Origin: Thiomicrospira cyclica ALM1
GTDB taxonomy: Bacteria; Pseudomonadota; Gammaproteobacteria; Thiomicrospirales; Thiomicrospiraceae
DNA length: 64,000 nucleotides
Reading direction: 5' to 3'
Assembly (NCBI RefSeq): GCF_000214825.1
Contig: NC_015581.1
Span: forward strand, 1,860,001 to 1,924,000
In this document: positions 27,703 to 39,730 of the stretch, one piece after another
Position numbering within the stretch: the stretch's first letter is position 1
Layout: every line of letters starts with the position of its first letter
The notes under the pieces: generated by a model
What the model was told of the DNA's origin: nothing
Databases searched by the model: none
The model's input: only the letters and a program-made list of their open reading frames with translations
Translations under genes and position numbers: made by a program

Positions 27703-28836
27703 ATGCGTTATCTTTATTTCCTAAACAAAATTAGTTTCCCTATGGCTCAAATTGATTGCCTTAAGCTACAGCATTTTCGCAACCTCTCACAGATTGAGTG
27801 GACTCTTGGTAGTGGACAAAATATTATTGTCGGTGATAATGCAGCAGGTAAAACTGCCATAATTGAAGCTTTATGGTTTTTAGCGAGCGGTCGCTCATTT
27901 CGAGCCAATCAGCCCAAACAACTCATTCAACAGGACCACAACCAATTTACATTATATTGTGAGGTTGCCCATCAACATAGAACTCACAGACTCGGCTTAT
28001 GTCGAGATGCCATTCAAACCATTATCCATTTAGATGGTCAAAAAAATGCCACCCAATCTGACCTCAGTCAATGCTTACCTTTACAGCTATTAACTCCAGA
28101 GAGTCACCAGCTGTTAACCGAGGGCCCAAAAGCTCGGCGCCGGTTTTTAGACTGGGGTTGTTTTTTTCACTATGCTGAGTTTATAGGTCACTGGCGCCAA
28201 TTTCAGCGCGCTCTAAAACAACGTAATATGGCACTCAAGCAACAACGCCCTTTAGATGAGATCGCATTATGGGATAAAAACCTTATTGGGGCTGGCTTAG
28301 CGGTTAATGCCATCCGTAGCGACTACCTTCAAAAACTCGAACCTATCCTGCTTGATTTTGCCGAATACCTGATGCCGCGCTTTAACGAACAACATAACCT
28401 TACCCTTAGTTTTTATCCTGGCTGGAGTAGTCATTATCAAAATTTCGGGGACAGCTTGCAGCAGTACCTTTCAAAAGATCGCCAATTGGGATTTACTCAA
28501 TATGGGCCTCATCGCATGGATATTCGCATTAAAGTCGACCAACAGGATGCTCTAATGCGCCTATCTCGTGGTCAGCAAAAGTTGTTAGTTTGTTCTTTAC
28601 TACTTGCTCAGGCGCAATATTTAGCCGAACAATCCGGAGAATCCGTTATCATGCTAATTGATGACTTGCCTGCCGAACTGGATGAGACACATCGCTTTAA
28701 ACTGCTGAACTTACTGCAAGAAATGCATATTCAACACCTTGTGACTACAACGTCCCTCGAACTCATCCCCGCTACTCATAAGGATTCTCGGCATGTTTTC
28801 TATTTACACAACAGCCAACTTCGACCATCCACCTAG
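27703..28836 (+). CDS. recF: DNA replication and repair protein RecF
   Basis: RecF loads RecA at gaps together with RecO and RecR. It shows LKLQHFRNLSQIEW, the Walker A motif GDNAAGKT, QLLTPESHQLLTEGPKARRRFLDWG, the signature LSRGQQKLLVCSLLLAQ and the Walker B segment VIMLIDDLPAELD. At 377 residues it is slightly long. A second start at ATG 27742 (MAQIDCLKLQHF) matches where the family normally begins and may be the true one, though neither start has a strong ribosome site. It is followed by gyrB with a 71-base gap and is directly divergent from rpmH. Confidence 0.95.
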   Translation: MRYLYFLNKISFPMAQIDCLKLQHFRNLSQIEWTLGSGQNIIVGDNAAGKTAIIEALWFLASGRSFRANQPKQLIQQDHNQFTLYCEVAHQHRTHRLGLCRDAIQTIIHLDGQKNATQSDLSQCLPLQLLTPESHQLLTEGPKARRRFLDWGCFFHYAEFIGHWRQFQRALKQRNMALKQQRPLDEIALWDKNLIGAGLAVNAIRSDYLQKLEPILLDFAEYLMPRFNEQHNLTLSFYPGWSSHYQNFGDSLQQYLSKDRQLGFTQYGPHRMDIRIKVDQQDALMRLSRGQQKLLVCSLLLAQAQYLAEQSGESVIMLIDDLPAELDETHRFKLLNLLQEMHIQHLVTTTSLELIPATHKDSRHVFYLHNSQLRPST

Positions 28837-28892
28837 TCATCACAATTTATTCTAAATTTGTGGTAGAATCAAAAGATTATTTAGCCTGTTAA

Positions 28893-31343
<2,451 letters not shown>

Positions 31344-31408
31344 TTTTTTTGATTAACAGACCATCTTGGTCGCAATGACTCTGTTCATTGTTTAGAAGGA
31401 GGCTTTTT

Positions 31409-32341
31409 ATGTCTGCAATTCACCCTATCGTAACGGTTACTGGTTCCTCTGGAGCCGGGACCTCATTTGTGAAACGCGCTGTTGAGCAAATTTTTGCACG
31501 TGAAAACCTGAATGCCGCGATTATCGAAGGCGACAGTTTTCATAAATATGACCGTATGAGCATGCGTGCTAAAGTTGCTGATAGTAAAGAAAATGGTGGC
31601 CGTCCATTAACCCATTTCTCTGAGCATGCCAACGAATTTGAAAAGCTGGAAGAATTGTTTGCCCAATACCGCGAAACGGGCACTGGTAAGCGCCGTTACT
31701 ATATTCATAGCGACGAAGAAGCGGCCGAACACAATGCTCGTTTAGGTACTAATTTAAAACCGGGTGAATTCACACCTTGGGAAGATATTCCAGAAGGCAC
31801 TGATGTGCTGTTCTATGAAGGTTTACATGGCATGGTTAAACGTAAAGACCATGGTCCAGCAGAAGGCATGCATGATGTTTCACAGTATGTCGATTTAGGG
31901 ATCGGTGTTTGTCCTGTCGTAAACATCGAATGGATGCAAAAAATCTACCGTGATACCTCCGAGCGTCCTTATTCAGTTGGTCAGGTTCGTGATGTGATTT
32001 TAGAACGTATGGAAGATTATATAGAATATATCGTGCCACAATTCCATCGTACACATATTAACTTCCACCGCGTGCCGTTAGTCGACACCTCAGATCCGTT
32101 TTCAACTCTAAAAGATGAAGCGGCGCTAGTCCCTGAGCCTAAAAACTCATTAATGGTAACGCACGTTCGACATCAAGATATTGATTTACAAGCTATCGCG
32201 GACAAAATCCCAGGCGCTTGGTTACAAACAACTGAAACCTTGGTTTATAACTCCGAACATATGGTGCTAGCAATGGATTTACTCATGTCACCCATCATCC
32301 ATAACTTGGTTGAACGTAAACGTGCAGCTTTGGCAAAATAG
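31409..32341 (+). CDS. prk: Phosphoribulokinase
   Basis: Prk phosphorylates ribulose 5-phosphate to ribulose 1,5-bisphosphate, the committed step of the Calvin-Benson cycle. It shows the P-loop GSSGAGTS at residues 12-19, IEGDSFHKYDR, RRYYIHSDEEA, FYEGLHGM and the class I proteobacterial length (310 residues). The start is ATG 31409, because an ideal AAGGAGG lies six bases upstream. An in-frame TTG 21 bases earlier is rejected. No other cbb genes are in the window. It follows gyrB by 65 bases, and a strong terminator follows it. Confidence 0.96.
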   Translation: MSAIHPIVTVTGSSGAGTSFVKRAVEQIFARENLNAAIIEGDSFHKYDRMSMRAKVADSKENGGRPLTHFSEHANEFEKLEELFAQYRETGTGKRRYYIHSDEEAAEHNARLGTNLKPGEFTPWEDIPEGTDVLFYEGLHGMVKRKDHGPAEGMHDVSQYVDLGIGVCPVVNIEWMQKIYRDTSERPYSVGQVRDVILERMEDYIEYIVPQFHRTHINFHRVPLVDTSDPFSTLKDEAALVPEPKNSLMVTHVRHQDIDLQAIADKIPGAWLQTTETLVYNSEHMVLAMDLLMSPIIHNLVERKRAALAK

Positions 32342-32373
32342 CATAAACCGAGCTTGGTTAAAAGGCCATTACT

Positions 32374-32401
32374 AAAACCCGCTTTATGAGCGGGTTTTTT
32401 T
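32374..32401 (+). terminator. Rho-independent terminator after prk
   Basis: AAACCCGCT-TTATG-AGCGGGTTT runs into seven T residues, about 33 bases past the prk stop. The stem is 9 bp with a G+C-rich core. Confidence 0.85.
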
Positions 32402-32485
32402 ATCCCACATCAGCCATGCGATGTTTTGCTGATTATATTGTTACAATGATTAATTATTTAAGAAAAGTTAGAACTCGAGACCTTC

Positions 32486-33058
32486 GTGTGGATTGTAAAT
32501 AAGGCATGTTGTCACAATTGGTTACAATTAATAGTGCTCACACTGCTCTTGAGTATCTGTTCGCCCGTGTTGGCACTAGATGCACGCGATTCAAGACTTT
32601 TATTGGTTGGTGGTGAGTTTTTCCCTCGCATTGTTCAAGCGATTGCACCGAATGAGAAAGCAACCTATCAATTGATTGTGCTTTATTCTACCCAAAACAA
32701 TAAACAACTAGCCAAACCCATTGCTAAAAACCTAAGTGCCCAATTAAATTTACCTTACACCCTCGTGTCAGGCCTTGAACCTTATCAACTTATATTTGAT
32801 GCAAGTCAACTACATTTAATTTTTATTACCGATCCAGCGCTAATAAACTCGGCGCTAATTGAAATAATTAACCAACCTAGCACCTTAAGCTTTTCACCTT
32901 TTATTGGTAGCGTACCCTTAGGTTTAGATGTTGGTTTAGTGGTTAAAGCCACTATTAGACCTCAACTCAATCGCAATCAAATAACCAATAAAAACTGGGC
33001 ATTTAGGCCCTTTTTTAATACGATTGCCGACCAATACCCACCACAGGAACAGCCATGA
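32486..33058 (+). CDS. Secreted small protein, possibly YfiR-like, paired with a histidine kinase
   Basis: The 190-residue product starts at GTG 32486. A signal peptide is evident (hydrophobic residues 13-30, cleavage near VLALDA), and the mature part is predicted to be periplasmic. The body RLLLVGGEFFPRIVQAIAP ... LHLIFITDPALINSALI ... and the end IRPQLNRNQITNKNWAFRPF weakly recall YfiR (DUF4154) proteins, which repress a partner membrane signalling protein from the periplasm. A substrate-binding-like role is the alternative. Its TGA overlaps the ATG of the downstream kinase (ATGA), so the two are translationally coupled. Confidence 0.55.
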   Translation: MWIVNKACCHNWLQLIVLTLLLSICSPVLALDARDSRLLLVGGEFFPRIVQAIAPNEKATYQLIVLYSTQNNKQLAKPIAKNLSAQLNLPYTLVSGLEPYQLIFDASQLHLIFITDPALINSALIEIINQPSTLSFSPFIGSVPLGLDVGLVVKATIRPQLNRNQITNKNWAFRPFFNTIADQYPPQEQP

Positions 33059-34728
33059 AAACCTGGCTAAAAAATACCAAATCACTGACACAGGCAAAAC
33101 TGGGACTAGGGTTTGGCGCCATCATCCTATTAATTGTCACTGCGTCCTTCATTTACTTCTTTCATATGTTGCAGCCACGCCTTGAACAAGAAGCACAAGA
33201 TCAAGCAACGTTATTAGTTAACACGCTTTCGCAACCGCTAGCACATTATAGGGTATTAGCTGATGAACATCAGACTAAATTGGCAACGAGCCTATTACTG
33301 CTTTATAACGATGACAATCAACAACCATTTATTAATGCTATTTCGCTAAGATTTAATCCCGCGGTAATTAAACGTCCACCGCTGCTTGAAGGCCAAATAT
33401 GTGATGACTGTTTTCGCGTTTCACTAGCTATTTTTGACTCCAAAAGCGCTGAACTTTTGGCTGATGGGGAGTTTTGGGTTAACCCCTATAATCATCAACG
33501 ACTCATTAATGACTTGAAGGAAAAACTGTTCATAACCTTAGCTTTAATGCTAGTGCTACTCAGTGGTTTTTGGATCCTTTTAAAACGCTTATTGCAGCAA
33601 CTTATAAATACCCAGCAACATAATCAAGCCATCCTAAACAGCCTAGAAGATAGCTTATTAATGGTCAACGCGGCTGGTCAAATTGTGAAGCAGAGCTCGA
33701 TTATTAATGCATCAGATAATACAAGAAATAACTTTCTATGTGACTTTATTGAAACCCTTCACAATGAGTCTATCGAACATATTCTTGCAGGTAAGCTTAA
33801 TCATCCGATTGAGGTGCGTTTCAAACAGGGTGCTCAACGCGATGAAATCGGCTTAATGACTATCAGCAAAATGCAACAAGTTAGCTTAGATAAACACGAT
33901 CAATTCATAGTATTAATAAAAAATATTCAGGCATTGCGTTCAGCTCAAGCGGAGTTAAAACACCAAACGGAGCTGGCTCATTTAAGTCGTTTACGTACCC
34001 TTGGTGAAATGGCTTCGGGTATCGCCCATGAAGTTAAACAACCCCTAGCAGTCATTCGATTGGCTGCGGAAAGCTTAAATCATTTTCATCAGCGTGACAG
34101 CTCATATGACAATCATCAATTTGTAGAGGAGCTAGACCAAACGATTATTGAACAAGTTGATCGAGCTGATCGCATCATTCGTAATATTCGATCATTTGCT
34201 CGTTTAGAGCAAGCACCAGCACAATGGGTAAAAGTGCCAGATGTTATTGGTTCTGCGGTCAGGTTTGTTAAACAAGCGTATCGATTAGACAATATTAAGC
34301 TCATTGAAAATCTCGATTACGCCGCACCGTTACTTTTTATCGAGTACCACAAATTAGAACAAATCATAGTTAACTTAATTGCAAACGCAAAAGATACTAT
34401 TGAAGAAAAAATCACCACCATCCCAGTGACTGATTACCAGCCCTGGATCAAAATCCACTCGTATATGGAATCAAATCAAATGGTTTTGACCGTGGCTGAT
34501 AATGGTATGGGCATGACAAAGGAACAGCAGTCGCAATGCCTAACGCCTTTTTATACGACCAAATCCGAAGCCGAAGGTGTTGGCATTGGGTTGGCGATTG
34601 TCAAAAATATTGTTGATTTATATGACGCTGAGCTGGCGATAATTTCAGAGCTTGGCAAAGGGTCTTGTTTTATTTTGCGCTTTAATTGTCCAACCAATCG
34701 GATAACTGACGACGCTCACGCTTCGTAG
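33055..34728 (+). CDS. Membrane sensor histidine kinase with periplasmic CxxC
   Basis: The 557-residue inner-membrane kinase has helices at about 20-38 and 158-177. They enclose a periplasmic sensor region of about 120 residues carrying C116-D-D-C119. A PAS-like segment (about 190-295) leads to HisKA with His325 in SGIAHEVKQPLAVIR, then HATPase_c with NLIANAKDTI, VADNGMGM and GVGIGLAIVK. The HEVKQPL form resembles DctB/FixL-type kinases. No response regulator is adjacent. The 3' end overlaps the convergent hslR gene by 47 bases. A redox or metal stimulus is suggested only by the CxxC and the secreted partner. Confidence 0.85.
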   Translation: MKTWLKNTKSLTQAKLGLGFGAIILLIVTASFIYFFHMLQPRLEQEAQDQATLLVNTLSQPLAHYRVLADEHQTKLATSLLLLYNDDNQQPFINAISLRFNPAVIKRPPLLEGQICDDCFRVSLAIFDSKSAELLADGEFWVNPYNHQRLINDLKEKLFITLALMLVLLSGFWILLKRLLQQLINTQQHNQAILNSLEDSLLMVNAAGQIVKQSSIINASDNTRNNFLCDFIETLHNESIEHILAGKLNHPIEVRFKQGAQRDEIGLMTISKMQQVSLDKHDQFIVLIKNIQALRSAQAELKHQTELAHLSRLRTLGEMASGIAHEVKQPLAVIRLAAESLNHFHQRDSSYDNHQFVEELDQTIIEQVDRADRIIRNIRSFARLEQAPAQWVKVPDVIGSAVRFVKQAYRLDNIKLIENLDYAAPLLFIEYHKLEQIIVNLIANAKDTIEEKITTIPVTDYQPWIKIHSYMESNQMVLTVADNGMGMTKEQQSQCLTPFYTTKSEAEGVGIGLAIVKNIVDLYDAELAIISELGKGSCFILRFNCPTNRITDDAHAS

Positions 34729-35071
34729 GACGACCCGCTCCCTTCTCTCTATAGCCAGCTAAAGCTTGGTCTTGTGGATTTTTATTTTGAATCAAGGTTT
34801 CTGACTCTAAGTGATAGAGGGCTTGTGCTTGCTCAGCATTGCCCCGTTTATCACTCAAAGCAATAACTGTTATAAGAACTTTGCGATGCGCCTGAGTAAT
34901 CGCCAATCTATCACCCAGATTCACCGTTTTACTTGACTTAGGCTTAGTGTCATTTAAAGTCACTTTACCGCCTTTTAGCGCTTCAGATGCCAGCCCACGG
35001 GTTTTAAAAAAACGCGCAGACCAAAGCCACTTATCTAGTCTAATCTTATCGACCTTGTCGAGTTCAGTCAT
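34682..35071 (-). CDS. hslR: Heat shock protein 15, S4-domain RNA-binding
   Basis: The 129-residue protein has an N-terminal S4 RNA-binding domain (KIRLDKWLWSARFFKTRGLASEALKGGKVTLNDTKPKSS) and a basic C-terminal tail (AGRPTKRERRQLSDWL). Hsp15 binds stalled 50S subunits that carry nascent peptidyl-tRNA. I choose ATG 35071, five bases after hemF, over the upstream in-frame start at 35089 inside hemF. The end overlaps the convergent kinase gene. Confidence 0.9.
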   Translation of the reverse strand: MTELDKVDKIRLDKWLWSARFFKTRGLASEALKGGKVTLNDTKPKSSKTVNLGDRLAITQAHRKVLITVIALSDKRGNAEQAQALYHLESETLIQNKNPQDQALAGYREKGAGRPTKRERRQLSDWLDN

Positions 35072-35075
35072 AGTT

Positions 35076-36035
<960 letters not shown>

Positions 36036-36159
36036 TTAACTATCATAAGATTTAATATTGGGTTTACTTTTACTCGTCATTATAACCAGTGATGGAGTTG
36101 TTTAAAATTAAACAAAAACGTTTAAACTTACTGCATACTTTTATTAAACGAGACCTGGC

Positions 36160-36993
36160 ATGAAAATTCGATTCCAAACTTCGACACTTACACCACTGCT
36201 CATTGGCTTATTGTTAATGGGTTGTACTACAACCTCAACGTCACCAGGCCTGGTTGATATCAATCGTTCCCAGTTCTTTTTAATTTCACAAGCCGAATTA
36301 GTCAAAGCCGGCAGAGAAGCCTATCAAACAGTAAAAAATGAAGCACGTGAGGCCGGTACGCTAAATCAAGACCCCGTGATGCTAGCGCGATTAACCCGTA
36401 TTCTTGATGAAATGATTCCCTACACGGCTCACTTTCGTCCTGATGCGGTTAACTGGAATTGGGAAGTTAACCTCATTCAAGATGACACTATCAACGCTTG
36501 GGTGATGCCAGGCGGCAAAATTATGTTTTATAGCGGCTTGATTGAGCAACTATCGCTTAATGATGATGAAATCGCAGCGATTATGGGCCATGAAATGGCG
36601 CATGAATTACGTGAACATGCTCGTGAACGTATTTCACAAGCGCAAGTTGGCTCAGTGGGCTTAAGTGTAGTGGGTCAACTCACCGGTGTTCAAGGTGGGG
36701 TACTGGATTTAGCCGACGCCGTCATGAATGTTGGGATTTTGTTACCCTTTAGTCGGGTTCATGAAGTAGAAGCGGATCGCATTGGGATCGAATTGGCCGC
36801 CCGCAGTGGTTACGATCCTGCGGCGGCTATTGGGATTTGGGAAAGGATGGCAAAATTGTCACAAGGTGGTGCGCCACCAGAGTTTTTAAGTACCCATCCT
36901 TCGTATGATTCACGTATATCGGACTTAACCCGCTATTCGGCTCGTTTACAACCGATTTATCAGCAAGCGTTGGCTGAACGTAAGGCAAATTAA
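36160..36993 (+). CDS. M48-family metalloprotease lipoprotein
   Basis: The 277-residue protein has a signal peptide with lipobox LMGC (Cys22), the zinc motif HEMAHELREH in IMGHEMAHELREHAR, and the third zinc ligand glutamate in EVEADRIGIELAARSGYD. It belongs to the periplasmic Oma1/LoiP group (M48C), which degrades misfolded envelope proteins. No TPR (BepA-type) extension follows. A CAGGCCTG palindrome encodes SPGL just after the lipobox. It converges with engB with almost no gap. Confidence 0.88.
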   Translation: MKIRFQTSTLTPLLIGLLLMGCTTTSTSPGLVDINRSQFFLISQAELVKAGREAYQTVKNEAREAGTLNQDPVMLARLTRILDEMIPYTAHFRPDAVNWNWEVNLIQDDTINAWVMPGGKIMFYSGLIEQLSLNDDEIAAIMGHEMAHELREHARERISQAQVGSVGLSVVGQLTGVQGGVLDLADAVMNVGILLPFSRVHEVEADRIGIELAARSGYDPAAAIGIWERMAKLSQGGAPPEFLSTHPSYDSRISDLTRYSARLQPIYQQALAERKAN

Positions 36994-36996
36994 ATA

Positions 36997-37617
36997 TCAA
37001 GGCCTATCTTCCAGAGAGTAGTCAAACCAACTATCGAGCTGTTGCCAGGCCTGCTCCAATCCTTGCTTATTAAGCGACGAAAAAAGTTGGACACTGGCTA
37101 AGGGGTACTTATCTTGTAAATGTTTATTAAGTTGTAACCAGGCCTGGTTAGCCTGATTGCGACTTAACTTGTCTGCTTTGGTTAGCAAAATATGAATAGG
37201 CAGTTTTAACTCAGCACACCAATCGAGCATCAACACATCTAATGGTTGTAGTGGATGGCGCACATCCATCATCAAAATCAATCCCTTCAACGCCTGACGT
37301 TGCTCAATATAATCACTAAGGCCCGCCTCCCAAACACGCTTCACTTTGACATTAACCTTCGCAAAACCATAACCCGGTAAGTCAATCAGAGAACGTTGTT
37401 CGTCTAACTGAAAATAGTTAATCATTTGGGTGCGACCGGGCGTTTTGCTGGTGCGCGCCAAACTTTTTTGACTGCAAATAACATTTAAAGCGCTTGATTT
37501 TCCAGCATTAGAGCGACCGGCAAAAGCTACTTCATAACCCTGATCTTCAGGACAATGTGATAAGTTCGGAGCACTTTTTAAGTATTGTGCTTTTTGATAG
37601 AGCGGGTGTTGATTCAT
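36997..37617 (-). CDS. engB: Ribosome-biogenesis GTPase EngB (YihA/YsxC)
   Basis: The 206-residue TrmE-Era-EngA-EngB class GTPase is needed for 50S assembly. It shows G1 GRSNAGKSS, G3 DLPGYGFA and G4 TKADKL, with the EngB-typical start AQYLKSAPNLSHCPEDQGYEVAFAG. Two CAGGCCTG palindromes 93 bases apart encode EQAWQQL and NQAWLQL. It is divergent from resB. Confidence 0.95.
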   Translation of the reverse strand: MNQHPLYQKAQYLKSAPNLSHCPEDQGYEVAFAGRSNAGKSSALNVICSQKSLARTSKTPGRTQMINYFQLDEQRSLIDLPGYGFAKVNVKVKRVWEAGLSDYIEQRQALKGLILMMDVRHPLQPLDVLMLDWCAELKLPIHILLTKADKLSRNQANQAWLQLNKHLQDKYPLASVQLFSSLNKQGLEQAWQQLDSWFDYSLEDRP

Positions 37618-37705
37618 TTGTTAATTTTTTACCTTTTATATTGTTGCGTAGAAGTATATACTCAATCTCCGAAATAAAAACCAACTAATAAGCTAGGGTT
37701 TTGAT

Positions 37706-39718
37706 ATGTCAAATGTAAATGCCACTGCTCAACCGAAGTCCAACCAGAAACTGGTCAAAAAGCCCGGCTTGTGGGTTGAATTTTTAGGTTCAATGAACCT
37801 TGCCATTACACTTTTGGTTATGCTTGCTATTGCATCCGTCATAGGTACAGTGTTACAACAAGATCAAGTCGTTCAAGACTATATTTTGAAATTTGGTCCT
37901 TTTTGGTATGAAGTCTATTTGAGCCTTAACCTATATGAAGTTTATCTAGCTGGATGGTTCATGTTGGTTTTATTATTTTTATTAGTATCTACAAGCGTTT
38001 GTGTTACACGAAACACACCGGTTTTTGTTAAAGAAATGAAGCAATATAGTGAAAAATTATCACTCACCGCTTTGAAACATCAACCTAACAACACAACTTA
38101 TACAGCGGCATATTCTATTGCAGAACAACAATCTTTTGCCGAAGCCATGCTTAAAGCAGAGGGTTATAAAACCCGTATTAATCAACGTAGTGACGGCAGT
38201 GTAACCGTCGCGGGTTTAAAAGGTCACTGGAATAGAGTTGGCTATTTTTTCTCACACGTATCAATCATTATTATTGTCATTGGCGCACTCATGGACAGTA
38301 ACGCCTATTTGCGGTTCAATGAAATATTTGGTGACCTTGAAGCTGAAACGCGAAGTGTGCCCTTAGATGAAGTAAAAACTAATGCCTGGCTCACACCGGT
38401 TAACTTTTCTTATCGTGGTAATGTGAATATTCGTGAAGGGCGGAGTGCTGATGTGTTATTTCTACCCCACCGTCAAGGCTATCTTGTTCAACAGTTGCCC
38501 TTCAGAATTGAAGTAGAAGCCTTTAGGGTTGATTATTACGATAATGGCATGCCAAAATCCTATGAAAGTGACATCGTTCTCTATTCACAGGATCACGAAG
38601 AACCAATTCGTGAAACGATTGCCGTTAATTATCCACTTTATTATAAAAACTTTGCAATTTATCAAGCCTCATATGGTGATGGCGGTTCACTGGTAAACTT
38701 CAACATTCATGCCTTAAATGCGCCGATTCCATCTAAAACAGTACTAGAGTCAGCTATAAACCGTCAGGAATACATTAACACTCCCGAGGGACGCTTCCGA
38801 ATCGAGTTTGATGACTTCCAGCTTTATAACATCGTACCTCGTGATGAAGAAGAAGCTGCTATTACAGGCCGGAAGATGAAAAATAATGGTCCTACTGTTC
38901 TTTACCGAGTTCGAAATGAACAGGGTATTGCGATGGAATACGAGCACTATATGATTCCGAACGAACAAGAAGGTCGCTGGTTCTACATGACAGGTGTTAG
39001 AAGCGACGTGCGTGATGATTTTAGATACCTATTCGTTCCTGCAGATGACAAACGTTCAATGGAACGTTTCTTTAACATGCTTGCGCTCATTAATAACCCA
39101 AACAATGCCGCTGTTATTTGGCGGGAAGCCTTCCCAAAACCTTTGGAAATGGATGAACGTGATTACAGCATGCATATTCAACTTATGCAGCAGTTAACCC
39201 AGCTTTATCGTCGAGGAGGATTTGACGGTATTAGCCGATTTATAGAAGAAAATGTACCATTCGATGATCAAGAAGCGGTAGCCTCTTTTTACTTTGGTCA
39301 ACTGGCTAATGCGTTACAAAGCCTCTACATTCACCTATTAGAACAAGAAGGTGTGACAATGAACGCTAATCAAGATATTAGCGATGCCCATCAAGTTTGG
39401 TTTGAAGATGCACTCACAGCCGTTGGAGCATTACATCGCTTTGGTCCACCAGTATTTTTACAATTAACTGACTTTACTTTAATTCAGTCAAGTGGTTTGC
39501 AAATCACTAAATCACCGGGAAAAAATGTGGTTTATATTGGCAGCTTCTTGCTTATAATTGGAATATTCTTTATGTTTTATGTTCGCCAAAGACGATTTTG
39601 GGTACATATTAGACCTCACGAGGGTCATACTGAAGTAACACTAGCGTCCAAAGATAATCGAAAACTACCCGAAACAGACGCTGAATTTGAAGCAATGGTT
39701 AACAAGTTCAAAGCATAG
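37706..39718 (+). CDS. resB: ResB-like cytochrome c assembly protein (system II)
   Basis: ResB/CcsB, with CcsA, moves heme across the inner membrane and attaches it to apocytochromes c. The 670-residue product has helices near residues 30-50, 75-100, about 185-205 and about 620-640. The N-terminal signature is FLGSMNLAITLLVMLAIASVIGTVLQQ. A large periplasmic domain contains GHWNRVGYFFSHVSIIIIVIG at its start and YKNFAIYQASYGDGGS. It is the first gene of resB-ccsA-dsbA-like, with 12 bases to ccsA. A cytochrome c gene often heads such clusters but is missing here. Confidence 0.92.
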   Translation: MSNVNATAQPKSNQKLVKKPGLWVEFLGSMNLAITLLVMLAIASVIGTVLQQDQVVQDYILKFGPFWYEVYLSLNLYEVYLAGWFMLVLLFLLVSTSVCVTRNTPVFVKEMKQYSEKLSLTALKHQPNNTTYTAAYSIAEQQSFAEAMLKAEGYKTRINQRSDGSVTVAGLKGHWNRVGYFFSHVSIIIIVIGALMDSNAYLRFNEIFGDLEAETRSVPLDEVKTNAWLTPVNFSYRGNVNIREGRSADVLFLPHRQGYLVQQLPFRIEVEAFRVDYYDNGMPKSYESDIVLYSQDHEEPIRETIAVNYPLYYKNFAIYQASYGDGGSLVNFNIHALNAPIPSKTVLESAINRQEYINTPEGRFRIEFDDFQLYNIVPRDEEEAAITGRKMKNNGPTVLYRVRNEQGIAMEYEHYMIPNEQEGRWFYMTGVRSDVRDDFRYLFVPADDKRSMERFFNMLALINNPNNAAVIWREAFPKPLEMDERDYSMHIQLMQQLTQLYRRGGFDGISRFIEENVPFDDQEAVASFYFGQLANALQSLYIHLLEQEGVTMNANQDISDAHQVWFEDALTAVGALHRFGPPVFLQLTDFTLIQSSGLQITKSPGKNVVYIGSFLLIIGIFFMFYVRQRRFWVHIRPHEGHTEVTLASKDNRKLPETDAEFEAMVNKFKA

Positions 39719-39730
39719 GACGGACACCAA

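Noticed and set aside
31344-31400. Hairpin GACCA-TCT-TGGTC between gyrB and prk as a terminator
   Set aside because: A 5-bp stem without a U tract; at most a weak pause or processing site.
31388-31408. TTG start extending prk by seven residues
   Set aside because: A consensus AAGGAGG lies inside that extension at the right distance from ATG 31409.
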